A stretch of DNA of 64,000 nt from SYOC01 sp964441775. Its GTDB lineage: Bacteria; Desulfobacterota; Binatia; Bin18. The notes beneath the pieces were generated by a model, which saw only the letters and a list, made by a program, of their open reading frames with translations, was not told the DNA's origin and ran no database searches. The translations under genes were made by a program, and so were the position numbers. Each line of letters starts with the position of its first letter. The first letter of the stretch is position 1. Shown here piece by piece: positions 44,264 to 53,899 of this stretch. Where the stretch lies: NCBI GenBank assembly GCA_964441775.1, contig CAYTVL010000011.1, positions 82,486 to 146,485 of the forward strand, written 5' to 3'.

Positions 44264-46000
44264 TTAGGCTGCCTGGCCGAAGCGGAGCAGTCTTCCTGGC
44301 AGCGATCCGGTCGCTTGGCCGTTTTCAAACGTGACCTGCCCATTCACCATGATCCACCGATAACCCTCCGCGCCTTGCACCCGCCGCCAGTTGTTCGGTG
44401 GGACATCGTAGAGGACTTCCATTGGCTTCACCGCGAGCTTGGCGAGGTCGTAGACTAGAATGTCCGCCGCCATGCCTTCGCGTAGACAGCCGCGATCGGT
44501 AAACCCCGCGACCCAGGCCGGCAGGTAGCTCAAATGATAATGCGCCTGCTCCAGGGTGATCATGCCGGTGTCGCGCACCATCCACGTCAATAAATCCGTG
44601 ACATACGCGCCCAGAGTTTGGAACTTGGTATGCGCCCCACCGTCGGAGAAGCCCGCTACGGTGCGGTGGCTCAGGAGTTCCCGACAATTCTCCGGGCTTT
44701 GATTCCGGACCGGGGACAACCACTCGGTCTTCCAGTTGTCCGCCGCGGAGACATCGATCAGCACATCGACCGGGTGCTTATTCTCTTCCTTGGCGATGTC
44801 GCGCACAGCGCGGTCCCGGTATTTCTTACGCAACTGTTCATTGTCGATCTTGCGGCACACGAAATCGGCGATGTCGCCCAGCGCCTTGGGTTGTTTGGTG
44901 CGGTCGTACTCGGCCCGCATCGCTTGGCGGAGTTGAGGATTGACCAGTTTGGCTTTGCGTTCTTCTTCCGTCCCTAACGTCGCCTCGCGCCACGCATCGA
45001 CGTTGTCAAAAAGATTCCATTGGTCGATGAGCGAGAAGCGGAAGTCGAGTCGCATCGTGAGCCCATGCGCGACGAGAGGCACACCACGTTTGTTACAATC
45101 GTCCACCACCTTTAGCATGGTGCGAAAGACTTCTGGTTTCTCATCCGTCACCAGCACGGCGTTGAACAGAGTTGGCCTGCCGCTCACCTCGGCCAACTGC
45201 CCGGCAAACGCCATGTCTCGTCTATTGCCTTCCGGACCTTCATCCAGCGCTCCGGACACCTGGGCGAACTGAATGGCGCCGCGATCGTACTGGTTGAGCG
45301 ATTTGGCGAGATTGAGATAAAACTCGTCGCCCATCAGGTCCGAGACCATGAGGGTGCCATCATAATCGCGTTGCACTGAAGCCCCATAACCGGTGAGTCG
45401 TTGCGCGGCCCAGCCGCCAGCGCCGCAGGCCATTGCTTCGCGCATGACGTTGATGATTTCCGCCATTTCTTTCTCATTGGGCTGTCGCGCTTTCGCTTCG
45501 TTCCAACCGCCCATCACATAGCTGACCAGCGGGGTGACCGGCACCAACTGAATCATGTTGATGGCTTTCGGCATGCGGTCGATGTGATCCATCCACTGCG
45601 GGAACGTTTCCCAATCGAAGGGCATGGTCGCCTTCATAGCTTCGAAGGGAATGGCCTCGTTGCGTTCCATCGACAACATCGAGCGGTCGGCATCTTTGTG
45701 GCGCACAGGGGCAAAACCGAAACCGCAGTTGCCATTGGTGACTGAGGTAACTCCGTGCCAACTGCCGATCGTGCAATGAGGGTCCCAATGAATCGGCGCG
45801 TCGTAGTGAGCGTGGAGGTCGACCGCTCCCGGCGCGACGATCAACCCCGAGGCGTCGAGCACTTTGGCGCCGTCGCTGCTCTTCAGATGTCCGATTTTGG
45901 CGATCTTGCCGTTTTTGATGCCGATGTCCCCTCGATATGGTGGTGTCATCGTGCCGTCGACGATCGTTCCCCCTCTGATGATCGTATCGAACTCTGCCAT
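44264..46000 (-). CDS. N-acyl-D-amino-acid deacylase-type amidohydrolase (D-aminoacylase family)
   Basis: 578-aa Amidohydrolase_3 protein, the size and layout of D-aminoacylases. It starts with the beta-sandwich opening FDTIIRGGTIVDGTM, then the metal site DLHAHYDAPIHWDPH (HxH), then VAHGLTMRLDFR, and the late Asp region GFSDGGAHTKF near residue 480. The C-terminal sandwich has REGMAADILVYDL. Proteins of this type in uncultivated lineages are common and their substrate is usually unknown. It is monocistronic on its strand, divergent from hyuB. AGGAGGG lies about 7 bases upstream of ATG 46000. Confidence 0.9.
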   Translation of the reverse strand: MAEFDTIIRGGTIVDGTMTPPYRGDIGIKNGKIAKIGHLKSSDGAKVLDASGLIVAPGAVDLHAHYDAPIHWDPHCTIGSWHGVTSVTNGNCGFGFAPVRHKDADRSMLSMERNEAIPFEAMKATMPFDWETFPQWMDHIDRMPKAINMIQLVPVTPLVSYVMGGWNEAKARQPNEKEMAEIINVMREAMACGAGGWAAQRLTGYGASVQRDYDGTLMVSDLMGDEFYLNLAKSLNQYDRGAIQFAQVSGALDEGPEGNRRDMAFAGQLAEVSGRPTLFNAVLVTDEKPEVFRTMLKVVDDCNKRGVPLVAHGLTMRLDFRFSLIDQWNLFDNVDAWREATLGTEEERKAKLVNPQLRQAMRAEYDRTKQPKALGDIADFVCRKIDNEQLRKKYRDRAVRDIAKEENKHPVDVLIDVSAADNWKTEWLSPVRNQSPENCRELLSHRTVAGFSDGGAHTKFQTLGAYVTDLLTWMVRDTGMITLEQAHYHLSYLPAWVAGFTDRGCLREGMAADILVYDLAKLAVKPMEVLYDVPPNNWRRVQGAEGYRWIMVNGQVTFENGQATGSLPGRLLRFGQAA

Positions 46001-46338
46001 AGCAGGCCCTCCTCTGTGTTAAGGTTAAGGTTGAGTTGCTGGGTTACGAAAACATTGCTTCCGGTTCGATCTTGTTGACGTTGTTAAAGAGCGGGATTGT
46101 TCCTGAACTCGCATGACGGTGGGCATCCTCCATACAACAACACGACGGTTAGACTTCCCCTCCCAACCGACTACGTCCCCACAGGATCCATTGTTCCCGT
46201 AGCATACACTTGCTCAATGTCAAGAGGTCGAGATGGAAGGGAAAGTGGCGACTCCGTTATCTTTGCCTACGAAGCCTTGCAACGAGAGACCCTGAATGAT
46301 AAGCGCAACACAAGCATCGTGCGCCACGTGGAGGTTGT
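46001..46338. other. Divergent intergenic region, deacylase and hyuB
   Basis: 338 bases between divergently read genes, so both promoters should lie here. I see no clear -35/-10 pair, operator palindrome, hairpin or repeat. A short open frame (46097-46411) crosses into hyuB in another phase and has no features of a gene. Confidence 0.45.
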
Positions 46339-48078
46339 ATGGAACGACCCTTTGATCCAATTCTCGTCGAAGTCATCAGAAACCAGATTGCCGCGATTAC
46401 CGAGGAGATGACACTCACGGTTTACCGGACTGGACGGTCCGGTATGTGTAAAGTCGGCGACTTCGCCACCGCCGTCTGCGATCGCCAAGGACGCCTCATC
46501 GGCGAGGGTGGCTCGCCTTATCAAATGTGTGTCTTCATCGACACTATGGAGCACGTGCTGGCCAAGCATGGAAAGACGCTGAAACCTGGTGATATTATCA
46601 TCGCCAATGACCCCTACTGCGGTATTTCCCACATGCCGGATATCACCTTGATTGCCCCCGCCTTCTGGAAAGACCAGCTCGTTGGTTTTCTGATTTCCTA
46701 TTCGCATCACACCGATATCGGCGGTCGCTTTGCCGGAGGGATTTCCAGCCTCTGCCAATCCAGCTTTGAAGAGGGCGTCCGCATTCCCATGTTGAAACTC
46801 TATGACGCGGGTAAGCGGAACGACGCCTTGCTGGAACAGATTGTCGCCAACGTGCGCACGCCCGAGGAATGGGTGGGCGACGTGGATGCGAAGGTCGCCA
46901 GTTGTTGGAAGGGGCAGGAGCAGATGGCAAAACTGCTCGACAAGTATGGCATGGAGAAATTTGACGCCACTTGTGACTATCTTGTTGACTACTCCGAACG
47001 GGTCACTCGGGCGGCGATCCGACAGATTCCCTCGGGCGAATATCGAGAAGAAATGATGTTCGAGGATGAAAACGAGGTGACAGGCGGCCCTATTCCATTG
47101 CATGTGGTGGTGCGGATTGACGGGGATCAGGCCACGATTGATTTATCGGACTGCCCGCCGCAAGTGAACGCGTCCATTAATGCTCCTTTCGTTTCGACGA
47201 AGTCGGTGACACGTGCGCCATTCAAGGCCCTGCTGCCGGCTGATGCGATCGTGAACATCGGGTTTGCCCGCGCGATCGACGTAGTCGTGCCGCCTGGGAC
47301 ATTGTTGAATCCTCGGTATCCTGCAGCGGTTGGTGGTCGCGCTTCGTTGATGATGACCCTGAGCAATCTCGTGTATCGGGTCATTGCGAAGGCGTTGCCA
47401 GGGCGACTCGGCGGGGTGGGTGAAGGCGCCGATATGTTGCACTTTAACTGCCAGAGCGAAGGTCGTTATGTGTCCTTTATGGACGTATTCTTTGGTGGTT
47501 GGGGAGGTAGGCCGAGCGTAGATGGCGTGGATGGGGCATCACCGATGGTGATGGGCGGCGGGTATGGGTCAATGCCGGCGGAGCTGCTGGAGCGTGAATA
47601 TCCAGTCATTATTGAAGGATTCGGCTTCGTGCCTGACACCGAAGGGGCAGGGCGTCAGCGAGGCTCGGTCTCGGTCTATCGTGAATGGCGTTTTCGTCAG
47701 CCAGCCGAAGTGCTGCTCCGCACTGTGGGCCTGCGCGGAGCGGAAGGCTTAGCCGGTGGTGGACGAGGTGGTGACGCGGTCAATATCCATCGCTCAGGCG
47801 AGCAGGAGACAGTGTTGACACCGCAGGCGCACGTGCATCTCCACGTGCAGCCGGGCGATCGGGTATATCACAAGGTCCACGGATCAGGCGGCTATGGCGA
47901 CCCGTACGAACGTGATCCCGAGTTAGTCGTGCTTGATGTCATCGAGGGGAAAATTTCTGCGGACAGAGCCCGCGAGGTCTACGGTGTTGTTGTCGATCCT
48001 GACAACGCGACGTTGAACCGTGAAGCGACGGCGGCTTTGAGAAGTCGAAAGCAGCCTTTGATGGCAGCGGCGGATTAG
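46339..48078 (+). CDS. hyuB: Hydantoinase B/oxoprolinase family protein
   Basis: 579-aa HyuB-type subunit. It opens with DPILVEVIRNQIAAITEEM, then IIANDPYCGISHMPDITLIAP and SYSHHTDIGG (HxxDxGG), RYPAAVGGRASLM and the C-terminal glycine-rich GSGGYGDPYERDPE. These subunits work with HyuA in ATP-dependent cleavage of hydantoins or 5-oxoproline, or in related acetone carboxylase-type chemistry. GTGGAGGTTGT precedes ATG 46339 (GGAGG spacing 4-5). The matching hyuA-type gene lies 13.8 kb further on instead of adjacent. Confidence 0.9.
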   Translation: MERPFDPILVEVIRNQIAAITEEMTLTVYRTGRSGMCKVGDFATAVCDRQGRLIGEGGSPYQMCVFIDTMEHVLAKHGKTLKPGDIIIANDPYCGISHMPDITLIAPAFWKDQLVGFLISYSHHTDIGGRFAGGISSLCQSSFEEGVRIPMLKLYDAGKRNDALLEQIVANVRTPEEWVGDVDAKVASCWKGQEQMAKLLDKYGMEKFDATCDYLVDYSERVTRAAIRQIPSGEYREEMMFEDENEVTGGPIPLHVVVRIDGDQATIDLSDCPPQVNASINAPFVSTKSVTRAPFKALLPADAIVNIGFARAIDVVVPPGTLLNPRYPAAVGGRASLMMTLSNLVYRVIAKALPGRLGGVGEGADMLHFNCQSEGRYVSFMDVFFGGWGGRPSVDGVDGASPMVMGGGYGSMPAELLEREYPVIIEGFGFVPDTEGAGRQRGSVSVYREWRFRQPAEVLLRTVGLRGAEGLAGGGRGGDAVNIHRSGEQETVLTPQAHVHLHVQPGDRVYHKVHGSGGYGDPYERDPELVVLDVIEGKISADRAREVYGVVVDPDNATLNREATAALRSRKQPLMAAAD

Positions 48079-48133
48079 TGGCGGCTTCACGACGGGCGTA
48101 AGATATTTATCCGTCCGAGAGAGAGGAGGAACG

Positions 48134-50533
48134 ATGCCGGACCAGACCCCTTCAGTGGGGATGGCGCGCAAGCTGGCGGCGATCTTCAGCATGGATGTGG
48201 CGGGCTACAGCCGTCTCATGGGCGACGATGAGGAAGCCACCATCCGTACTTTGACGGCCCATCGTGAAGTCATCTCCTCCCTGATCCAACAATACCGAGG
48301 TCGAGTAGTCGATTCTCCCGGCGATAATCTCTTGGCCGAGTTCGCCAGTGTAGTGGACGCCGTGCGCTGCGCGGTGGAGATTCAGCACGAACTCAAAGAC
48401 AAGAACGCCGAGTTGCCGGACCATCGGCAGATGCGCTTTCGCATCGGCATCAACCTGGGTGATGTAATCGTCGAGGGTGAACGGCTCTATGGAGACGGTG
48501 TCAACATCGCCGCGCGACTGGAGAGCCTAGCAATCCCGGGCTGTATCTGCGTCTCGGGCACGGTGTACGACCAAGTCGAGACGAAACTCCCGCTCAGTTA
48601 CGAGTATGCCGGCGAGCAAATGGTCAAGAACATCGCTAAGCCGGTGCGCGTCTACCGCGTGGCGGTAGAGGTTCCCTCGCCCCTTGGGGGAGAGGGCCAG
48701 GGTGAGGGAGCCGCCAAAGCAACAGAGGGTTCCAAGTTCCGAGTTCCAGGTTCAAAGTTCCGTAGACTGCGCCCTGCACACTGGATCATGGCCGGGCTGC
48801 TGCTGATTGCAGGCGTGATGGCCGCCGTTCGCTACGGGCCACTGTCTTCCTTCCGCGTTCCGCAGTCCGAAATCCGCACGCCGGAAGCGCAGCCTCCAGC
48901 GTTGCCGTTGCCTGACAAGCCCTCGCTCATGGTCATGCCCTTTGTCAACATGAGCAATGATCCTACGCAAGACTACTTTAGCAACGGCATGACCGACGTG
49001 CTGACCAGTGCTCTCTCGCGCATCTCTAGCCTGTTTGTCATCGCCCGCAACACGGCGTTCACCTACCAAGGCAAAGCAGTCAACGTGCAAGAGGTCGGTA
49101 AAGAGCTGGGGGTGCGCTACGTCTTGGAAGGCAGTGTACAGAAAGCCGGGGAGCACGTGCGCATTGTGGTGCAATTGATTGACGCTGTCACCGGCTATCA
49201 TGTGTGGTCCGAGCAGTATGATCGGCCAGTGAAAGACATCTTTGCCCTGCAAGACGAGATCATACAGAAGATCGTAACGACGCTGAAACTCCAGCTCACG
49301 CTGGAGGAGCAAGGATGGGGAACGCGTAGACATACGGACAACCTGGAGGCCTACGACGCCTTCTTGCGCGGGAAGGACTACTGTTGTCGCTTCACCAAAG
49401 AGGCCACTGCTCAGGCGCGGCAGCTGTTTGAGAAAGCCGTTGCCCTGGACCCGCAGTATGCCGAGGCCTATGCATGGCTGGCTGAGACCTACTTTCTGGA
49501 GTGGATCTTTGGCTGGAGTGCGGACCCCCAGACCCTAGAGCGTGCGTTTGCACTGGCGCAACAGGCGGTCGCCTTGGACGACGCTCTGCCTGTAGCCCAT
49601 TCGCACTTGAGCCAGGTCTATGCGCAGAAACAGCAGTATGACCAAGCCATCGCCGAGGCAGAACGGGCGATCGCCCTCGATCCCAACGATGCCGAAAGCT
49701 ATCACCCGCTGGCGCAGGCGCTGGATGTCGCAGGCCGGCCCGCAGACGGCCTACGAGCGATAGAACAGGCGATGCGGCTCAACCCCCACTATCCGCCTCC
49801 CTATTTATTCCAGTTGGGCGTCGCCTACCTCTTGAGCGGGCGATATACCGAGGCGGTCGCTGCGCTGAAGGACGTCATCAGCCGGAGCCCCAATCTTTTC
49901 TTTGCCCACATTAACTTGGCTTTGAGCTACGTGGGGCAGTGGCTCTCGCAACAGAGCTCCGCTGCTCAGCCTTTGGAGGAGGCACGGACGGAGGTACAAC
50001 AGGCCCTGGCCTTCAATGATTCTTTGCACTGGAGCCACATCACCTTGGGCTCTGTCTTTCTCTACCAACAGCAGTATGAGCAGGCCCTAGCGGAGGAGGA
50101 GCGGGCGGTGGCCCTCGCGCCTCCCGATGGGTGGAGCTATGCGGCTCTGGCGGAGGTGCTGAGCGCTATGGGCAGAACGGAAGAGGCCTTGGCGGCCGCC
50201 GCCCAGGCGCTGCGCCTAAAGTGCCAAGTTGTTGCGGACTACCACTTAGCCGACGTCGGCGCCGCCTATGCGGTGGCTGGGCGCTACGAGGAGGCACGGG
50301 CTCCCTTGCAGCGCTACCTCAGCCGCTACCCCAACATCTTGCCTGCCCATCTCATGTTAGCGGCAGTCTACAGCGAGTTAGGTCAAACTGCCGAGGCGCA
50401 GAAGGAAGCAGCTGAAGTGCTGCGCCTCAATCCGAAGTTCTCACTGGAAGTGCACAAGCAGCGCATGCCCATCAAAGACCCCGCCGTATTGGAGCGGCAT
50501 ATCGCGGCGCTGAAGAAGGCGGGGCTCAAGTAG
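48134..50533 (+). CDS. Adenylate cyclase - TM - TolB-like - TPR regulator (copy D)
   Basis: 799-aa membrane signalling protein. The class III cyclase domain (about 10-175) has metal Asp in FSMDVAGYSRLMG and DSPGDNLLAEF and the run FRIGINLGDVI. A repeat-built linker (about 180-211), a TM (about 216-235), a second heptad linker (FRVPQSEIRTPE), a TolB/FlgO-like domain (about 262-385; LMVMPFVNMS, VRYVLEGSVQKAGEHVRI, WSEQYDRP) and about ten TPRs (400-765) follow. The C-terminal tail IKDPAVLERHIAALKKAGLK is shared by the three copies. The TolB/TPR part should be periplasmic. GGAGGAACG precedes ATG 48134. The reading frame is intact. Confidence 0.92.
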   Translation: MPDQTPSVGMARKLAAIFSMDVAGYSRLMGDDEEATIRTLTAHREVISSLIQQYRGRVVDSPGDNLLAEFASVVDAVRCAVEIQHELKDKNAELPDHRQMRFRIGINLGDVIVEGERLYGDGVNIAARLESLAIPGCICVSGTVYDQVETKLPLSYEYAGEQMVKNIAKPVRVYRVAVEVPSPLGGEGQGEGAAKATEGSKFRVPGSKFRRLRPAHWIMAGLLLIAGVMAAVRYGPLSSFRVPQSEIRTPEAQPPALPLPDKPSLMVMPFVNMSNDPTQDYFSNGMTDVLTSALSRISSLFVIARNTAFTYQGKAVNVQEVGKELGVRYVLEGSVQKAGEHVRIVVQLIDAVTGYHVWSEQYDRPVKDIFALQDEIIQKIVTTLKLQLTLEEQGWGTRRHTDNLEAYDAFLRGKDYCCRFTKEATAQARQLFEKAVALDPQYAEAYAWLAETYFLEWIFGWSADPQTLERAFALAQQAVALDDALPVAHSHLSQVYAQKQQYDQAIAEAERAIALDPNDAESYHPLAQALDVAGRPADGLRAIEQAMRLNPHYPPPYLFQLGVAYLLSGRYTEAVAALKDVISRSPNLFFAHINLALSYVGQWLSQQSSAAQPLEEARTEVQQALAFNDSLHWSHITLGSVFLYQQQYEQALAEEERAVALAPPDGWSYAALAEVLSAMGRTEEALAAAAQALRLKCQVVADYHLADVGAAYAVAGRYEEARAPLQRYLSRYPNILPAHLMLAAVYSELGQTAEAQKEAAEVLRLNPKFSLEVHKQRMPIKDPAVLERHIAALKKAGLK
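48674..48708. repeat. GC-rich palindrome-type element inside the cyclase D linker
   Basis: The stretch beginning CCCTCGCCCCTTGGGGGAG and ending GGGTGAGGG is a near-palindrome (CCCTCnCCCC / GGGGGAGAGGG) of the type found as dispersed intergenic repeats in many bacteria. Here it is inside a gene and in frame, encoding PSPLGGEGQGEG (residues about 181-192) in the cyclase-to-TM linker. The paralogues E and F lack it at this place. Confidence 0.65.
48730..48764. repeat. Heptanucleotide repeat 1 in cyclase D
   Basis: Five consecutive 7-base units: TTCCAAG, TTCCGAG, TTCCAGG, TTCAAAG, TTCCGTA. They encode the linker SKFRVPGSKFR just before the transmembrane segment. The same TTCCAGG/TTCCACG words recur in copy F and, on the other strand, in copy A. 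Confidence 0.8.
48853..48887. repeat. Heptanucleotide repeat 2 in cyclase D
   Basis: Five units beginning CCG: CCGCGTT, CCGCAGT, CCGAAAT, CCGCACG, CCGGAAG. They encode FRVPQSEIRTPE just after the TM, ahead of the TolB-like domain. The same array is at 52183-52217 and 55328-55362 in the paralogues, so it predates the duplications. Confidence 0.75.
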
Positions 50534-50553
50534 CAGCGCGTTAGGAGAGGTCA

Positions 50554-50931
50554 TCAGGAGGATAAAGGTTGCAGTGTAGCCTGGACAAAAACGAGAAATT
50601 CTCGGAGCGCTTCTTCGGGAATCTCGCTGATGTGACTTTCTATGACATTGAGTTCGCTGCCGTTGTGAAAATGGCGAGGAAAAGTCGCCACCGCCTGCCA
50701 GCGCCGATGGGGCGCGTTATCATGGCGGTAAATTGTTCCATCAAGGGCTCGGCGTTCCCAGTGGAAACTGTATCGCTCTCGCAGTTTCAACGAGAACCAC
50801 ACATCGAGAAAACTGCCATCGCTGAGAAATATGCGCAGTTCATTAACGTCGGGAATGATTGCCTCGATGACGATCTCTCCAAATTCCACTTCAGCAATCT
50901 CACGGAGGCGCTCGATGTCTACTACACTCAC
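50554..50931 (-). CDS. TumE-like (DUF6516) toxin
   Basis: 125-aa protein with the DUF6516/TumE pattern: a strand-rich start (LRIFLSDGSFLDVWFSLKLRERYSFHW), the motif IYRHDNAPHRRW, TFPRHFHNGSE and a C-terminal helix ISEIPEEALREFLVFV. TumE is the toxin of a reported toxin-antitoxin pair. Its start overlaps the stop of the 97-aa upstream gene by 4 bases, as expected for an operon with the antitoxin first. It lies convergent to the cyclase D gene, 20 bases from its stop. Confidence 0.75.
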   Translation of the reverse strand: MSVVDIERLREIAEVEFGEIVIEAIIPDVNELRIFLSDGSFLDVWFSLKLRERYSFHWERRALDGTIYRHDNAPHRRWQAVATFPRHFHNGSELNVIESHISEIPEEALREFLVFVQATLQPLSS

Positions 50932-51221
50932 GCAACAGCTCCCAGCAACTGCAGGAGATGGTCGCGCTTATGCTCGAGATGGTCGAGACGCTGGAGATCT
51001 CGCCATGAGTCCGCCTCTTCTAGCGAACCATCTTGGTAATGCGCCTCCATTTCTTCCACGCTGGATACTCCGTAGCGACCGTGAAGAGCAAAGATCTCGG
51101 CTTTTACCTCACGCAGGCGCCGTTCCAACACACTGCATACTCCCTGCTTCACGAGGTCTTCCTCGGAAAGCTGCAGCTCATGAGCCACCGTCGTCAGTAT
51201 CGTATTTGTCTGCGAAGTCAT
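50928..51221 (-). CDS. Putative antitoxin partner of the TumE-like toxin
   Basis: 97-aa mostly helical protein, not matched to a named family with confidence. Segments are TILTTVAHELQLSEEDLVKQGV (helix-turn-helix-like start), LERRLREVKAEIFALHGRYGVSSVEEMEA and an acidic C-terminal helix. The position, directly upstream of the toxin with a 4-base overlap, is what makes it a candidate antitoxin. GAACACC only precedes ATG 51221; a clear ribosome site is not seen. Confidence 0.6.
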   Translation of the reverse strand: MTSQTNTILTTVAHELQLSEEDLVKQGVCSVLERRLREVKAEIFALHGRYGVSSVEEMEAHYQDGSLEEADSWRDLQRLDHLEHKRDHLLQLLGAVA

Positions 51222-52028
51222 GGTGTTCTTTCCCGCGCTGTACAGCAGGTTGATCCTTTTAACTAATGGACGGGCGCGTTTCGATCGCTAGTGTAGAAGA
51301 GATTTTTGCGACTTTCCAGCGCAAAGGCAATCGCTCGAGCCGAGCCTGCTGATGAACCTTGCTCGTCCGGCCCTGGAGAGCGTCTAATAGCGACATAGTG
51401 GAGTCAACGTAGAGGCGCTTACCATTTGACGACCGTGCGTCGGCGGTAGAATAATCACCCCCAGGAGGAGAAGCGATGCCAGAGCAGACGCCCACAGTGG
51501 GGATGGAACGCAAGCTGGCGGCGATCTTCAGCACCGACGTGGCGGGCTACAGCCGCCTCATGGGCGACGATGAAGAAGCCACTATCCGCACCCTCACGGC
51601 CTATCGCGCTGTCATCTCCTCTCTCATTGAGCACTACCGGGGCCGGGTGGTCGATTCGCCCGGGGACAATCTGTTGGCCGAGTTCGCCAGTGTGGTGGAC
51701 GCTGTGCGCTGCGCGGTGGAAATTCAGCACGCCCTCAAAGAGAAGAACACTGAGCTGCCGGACCATCGGCAGATGCGCTTTCGCATCGGCATCAATCTCG
51801 GCGATGTGATTGTGGAAGGCGAGCGCTTGTATGGTGACGGTGTCAACATCGCGGCACGCCTAGAGAGTTTGGCGATCCCGGGCGGCATTTGTATCTCGGG
51901 TACGGCGTATGACCACGTCGAGAACAAACTCGCGCTGCACTACGAGTACACAGGGGAACAGACAGTCAAGAACATTGCTAAGCCGGTGCGGGTGTACCGC
52001 ATCGTGTCAGATGAGTCGTTAGGTCAAG

Positions 52029-52077
52029 AATCAGAAAATCAAAAGGCTAAGGGCAAAAATCAAAAGGCAAAAGTTGA
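52029..52077. repeat. A-rich heptanucleotide repeat in cyclase E
   Basis: Seven units of seven bases: AATCAGA, AAATCAA, AAGGCTA, AGGGCAA, AAATCAA, AAGGCAA, AAGTTGA. They encode the basic linker SENQKAKGKNQKAKVE before the TM. The AAGGCAA words recur at 61546-61573 in copy G. Copies D and F carry unrelated repeats in the same protein position. Confidence 0.78.
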
Positions 52078-52182
52078 AGACCCAAAACCGCGTAGGGGGC
52101 GTCCCGCACCCTGGATCATAGTCGGGCTGCTCCTGATCGCAGGCGTGATGGTCGCCGTTCACTATATCCCCGTTTCGTCCTT

Positions 52183-52217
52183 CCGCGTTCCGCAGTCCGC
52201 AATCCGCACCCCGGAGG
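52183..52217. repeat. Heptanucleotide repeat 2 in cyclase E
   Basis: Five CCG-initial 7-base units (CCGCGTT, CCGCAGT, CCGCAAT, CCGCACC, CCGGAGG), the counterpart of the array at 48853-48887, encoding FRVPQSAIRTPE. Confidence 0.75.
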
Positions 52218-53899
52218 CGCCGCCAGCGGCACTGCCGCTGCCCGACAAACCCTCACTCATGGTCATGCCCTTCGTCAACATGAGCAAAGACCCAGAGCAG
52301 GAGTACTTCAGCGATGGGCTCACCGACGTGCTGACTAGTGATCTCTCGAAGATCTCTAGTCTGTTTGTGATCGCGCGCAACTCGGCGTTCACCTACAAAG
52401 GCAAGGCGGTGAAGGTGCAAGACGTGGGACGGGAGATGGGCGTGCGCTACGTGCTGGAAGGCAGCGTACAGAAAGCCGGGGAGCACGTGCGCATTGTGGT
52501 GCAATTGATTGACGCTGTCACCGGCTATCATGTGTGGTCCGAACAATATGACCGACCGCTCACCGATATCTTTGCCCTGCAAGACGAGATCGTACAGAAG
52601 ATCGTGACGACGCTGAAACTACAACTCACGCTGGAGGAGCAAGGATATATTGTACGGAAGACGACGGACAACCTGGAGGCCTATGATTATTATCTGCGCG
52701 GGCTGGAATACTTTTCTCGTTTCACCAAGGAGGCCAACGCTCAAGCGCGGCAGCTGTATGAGAAAGCTCTCAAGCTAGACCCCCAATATGCGTACGCATA
52801 CGCGGGTCTGGGTGGGACCTACTACATAGAGTGGAGTTGGCGCTGGAGTCAGGACCCGCAGACATTGGAACAGGTGTTGGCAGTAGCGCAAAAGGCCGTT
52901 GCCCTAGATGACACTCTGCCGGTCGCCCACGGGCTCTTGAGCCTGGGCTATGCGCAGAAAGGATGGTATGACCAGGCCCGTACCGAGGGCGAACGGACTA
53001 TCGCTCTCGACCCTAACAGCGCCGATAGTTATGGGAGCCTGGCGGAGGTGCTGAACTTTGCGGGTAGGCCAGAGGAGGCCCTGCGGTCCGTGGAGCAGGC
53101 GATGCGTCTCAACCCTCGCTATCCCGCATGGTACTTAGTTGACTTGGGCTGGGCCTACCGCTTGACGGGGCGGTAGGAGGAAGCAATCGCTACACTGAAG
53201 ACCCTTCTCCTGCGGAATCCGAATTTTCTGACTGCCTACCTGCACCTCTATGCTTGCTATTGGGCGCAGTGGGCCTTTCAACTGAGTCCGGACCCGCAGA
53301 CGCTGGAGCAAGCGGTTGCAGCAGCACAACGGACTATCGCCCTCAATAATGACTCTGCGACCTGGACCCATACGATTCTAGGCTATGCTTACCTCTGGCA
53401 GAAGCAGTATGACCAAGCCCTCATTGAGATGGAGCGGGCCATCACTGTCGATTCCAATTTTGCTGCTGGCTATGCAGTTCTGGCTGAAGCATTGAGTTAC
53501 GCAGGGAAACCGAAGGAAGCCCTACAGATGGTGGAGCAGGCGCTGCGCCTCGGTCCTCCTCCTGGTGGAGACTCGTACTTCTATAACTTGGGGTCTGCTT
53601 ATTATCTGACAGAGAGGACTGAAGAGGCGATTGCATCCTTCAAGCGATCACTCACTCAGTATCCCAACCTTCTCGGTACGCATTTGTTCCTGACTGCGGT
53701 CTACAGCGAGTTAGGCCAAACCGGCGAGGCACAGAAGGAAGCCGCCGAAGTGCTGCGCCTCAATCCCAAATTCTCACTGGAAGTGCACAGGCAGCGCATG
53801 CCGATCAAAGATCCAGCGGTGTTGGAGCGGCATATTGCGGCGCTGCGTAAAGCGGGGCTCAAGTAGCAGTGAGAGAGGAATTACCTGAAAGTCAGCACC

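Larger units (their letters stand above)
51476..53866 (+). pseudogene. Adenylate cyclase - TM - TolB-like - TPR regulator with one in-frame amber codon (copy E)
   Basis: Paralogue of copies D and F, one continuous frame of 796 codons except for TAG at 53174-53176. The N-terminal 566 codons cover the cyclase (FSTDVAGYSRLMG, SPGDNLLAEF), linker, TM, TolB-like domain and about half of the TPRs. After the stop the same frame continues (EEAIATLKTLLL ... KDPAVLERHIAALRKAGLK) to 53866. In D and F the matching codon is Tyr (GRYTEAV, GRYAEAI), so TAT/TAC to TAG explains it. A 566-aa truncated product with an intact cyclase domain is still possible. AGGAGGAG precedes ATG 51476. Confidence 0.82.

Noticed and set aside
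46267..47103. Long minus-strand frame of 278 codons opposite hyuB
   Set aside because: Antisense shadow of a well-conserved gene; no ribosome site and no domain features.
18970..53176. Reassignment of TAG to an amino acid, suggested by two in-frame TAG codons
   Set aside because: TAG ends several ordinary genes here (for example at 5379, 8626 and 50533), prfA encoding RF1 with PET and GGQ motifs is intact, and only the two cyclase paralogues are affected.
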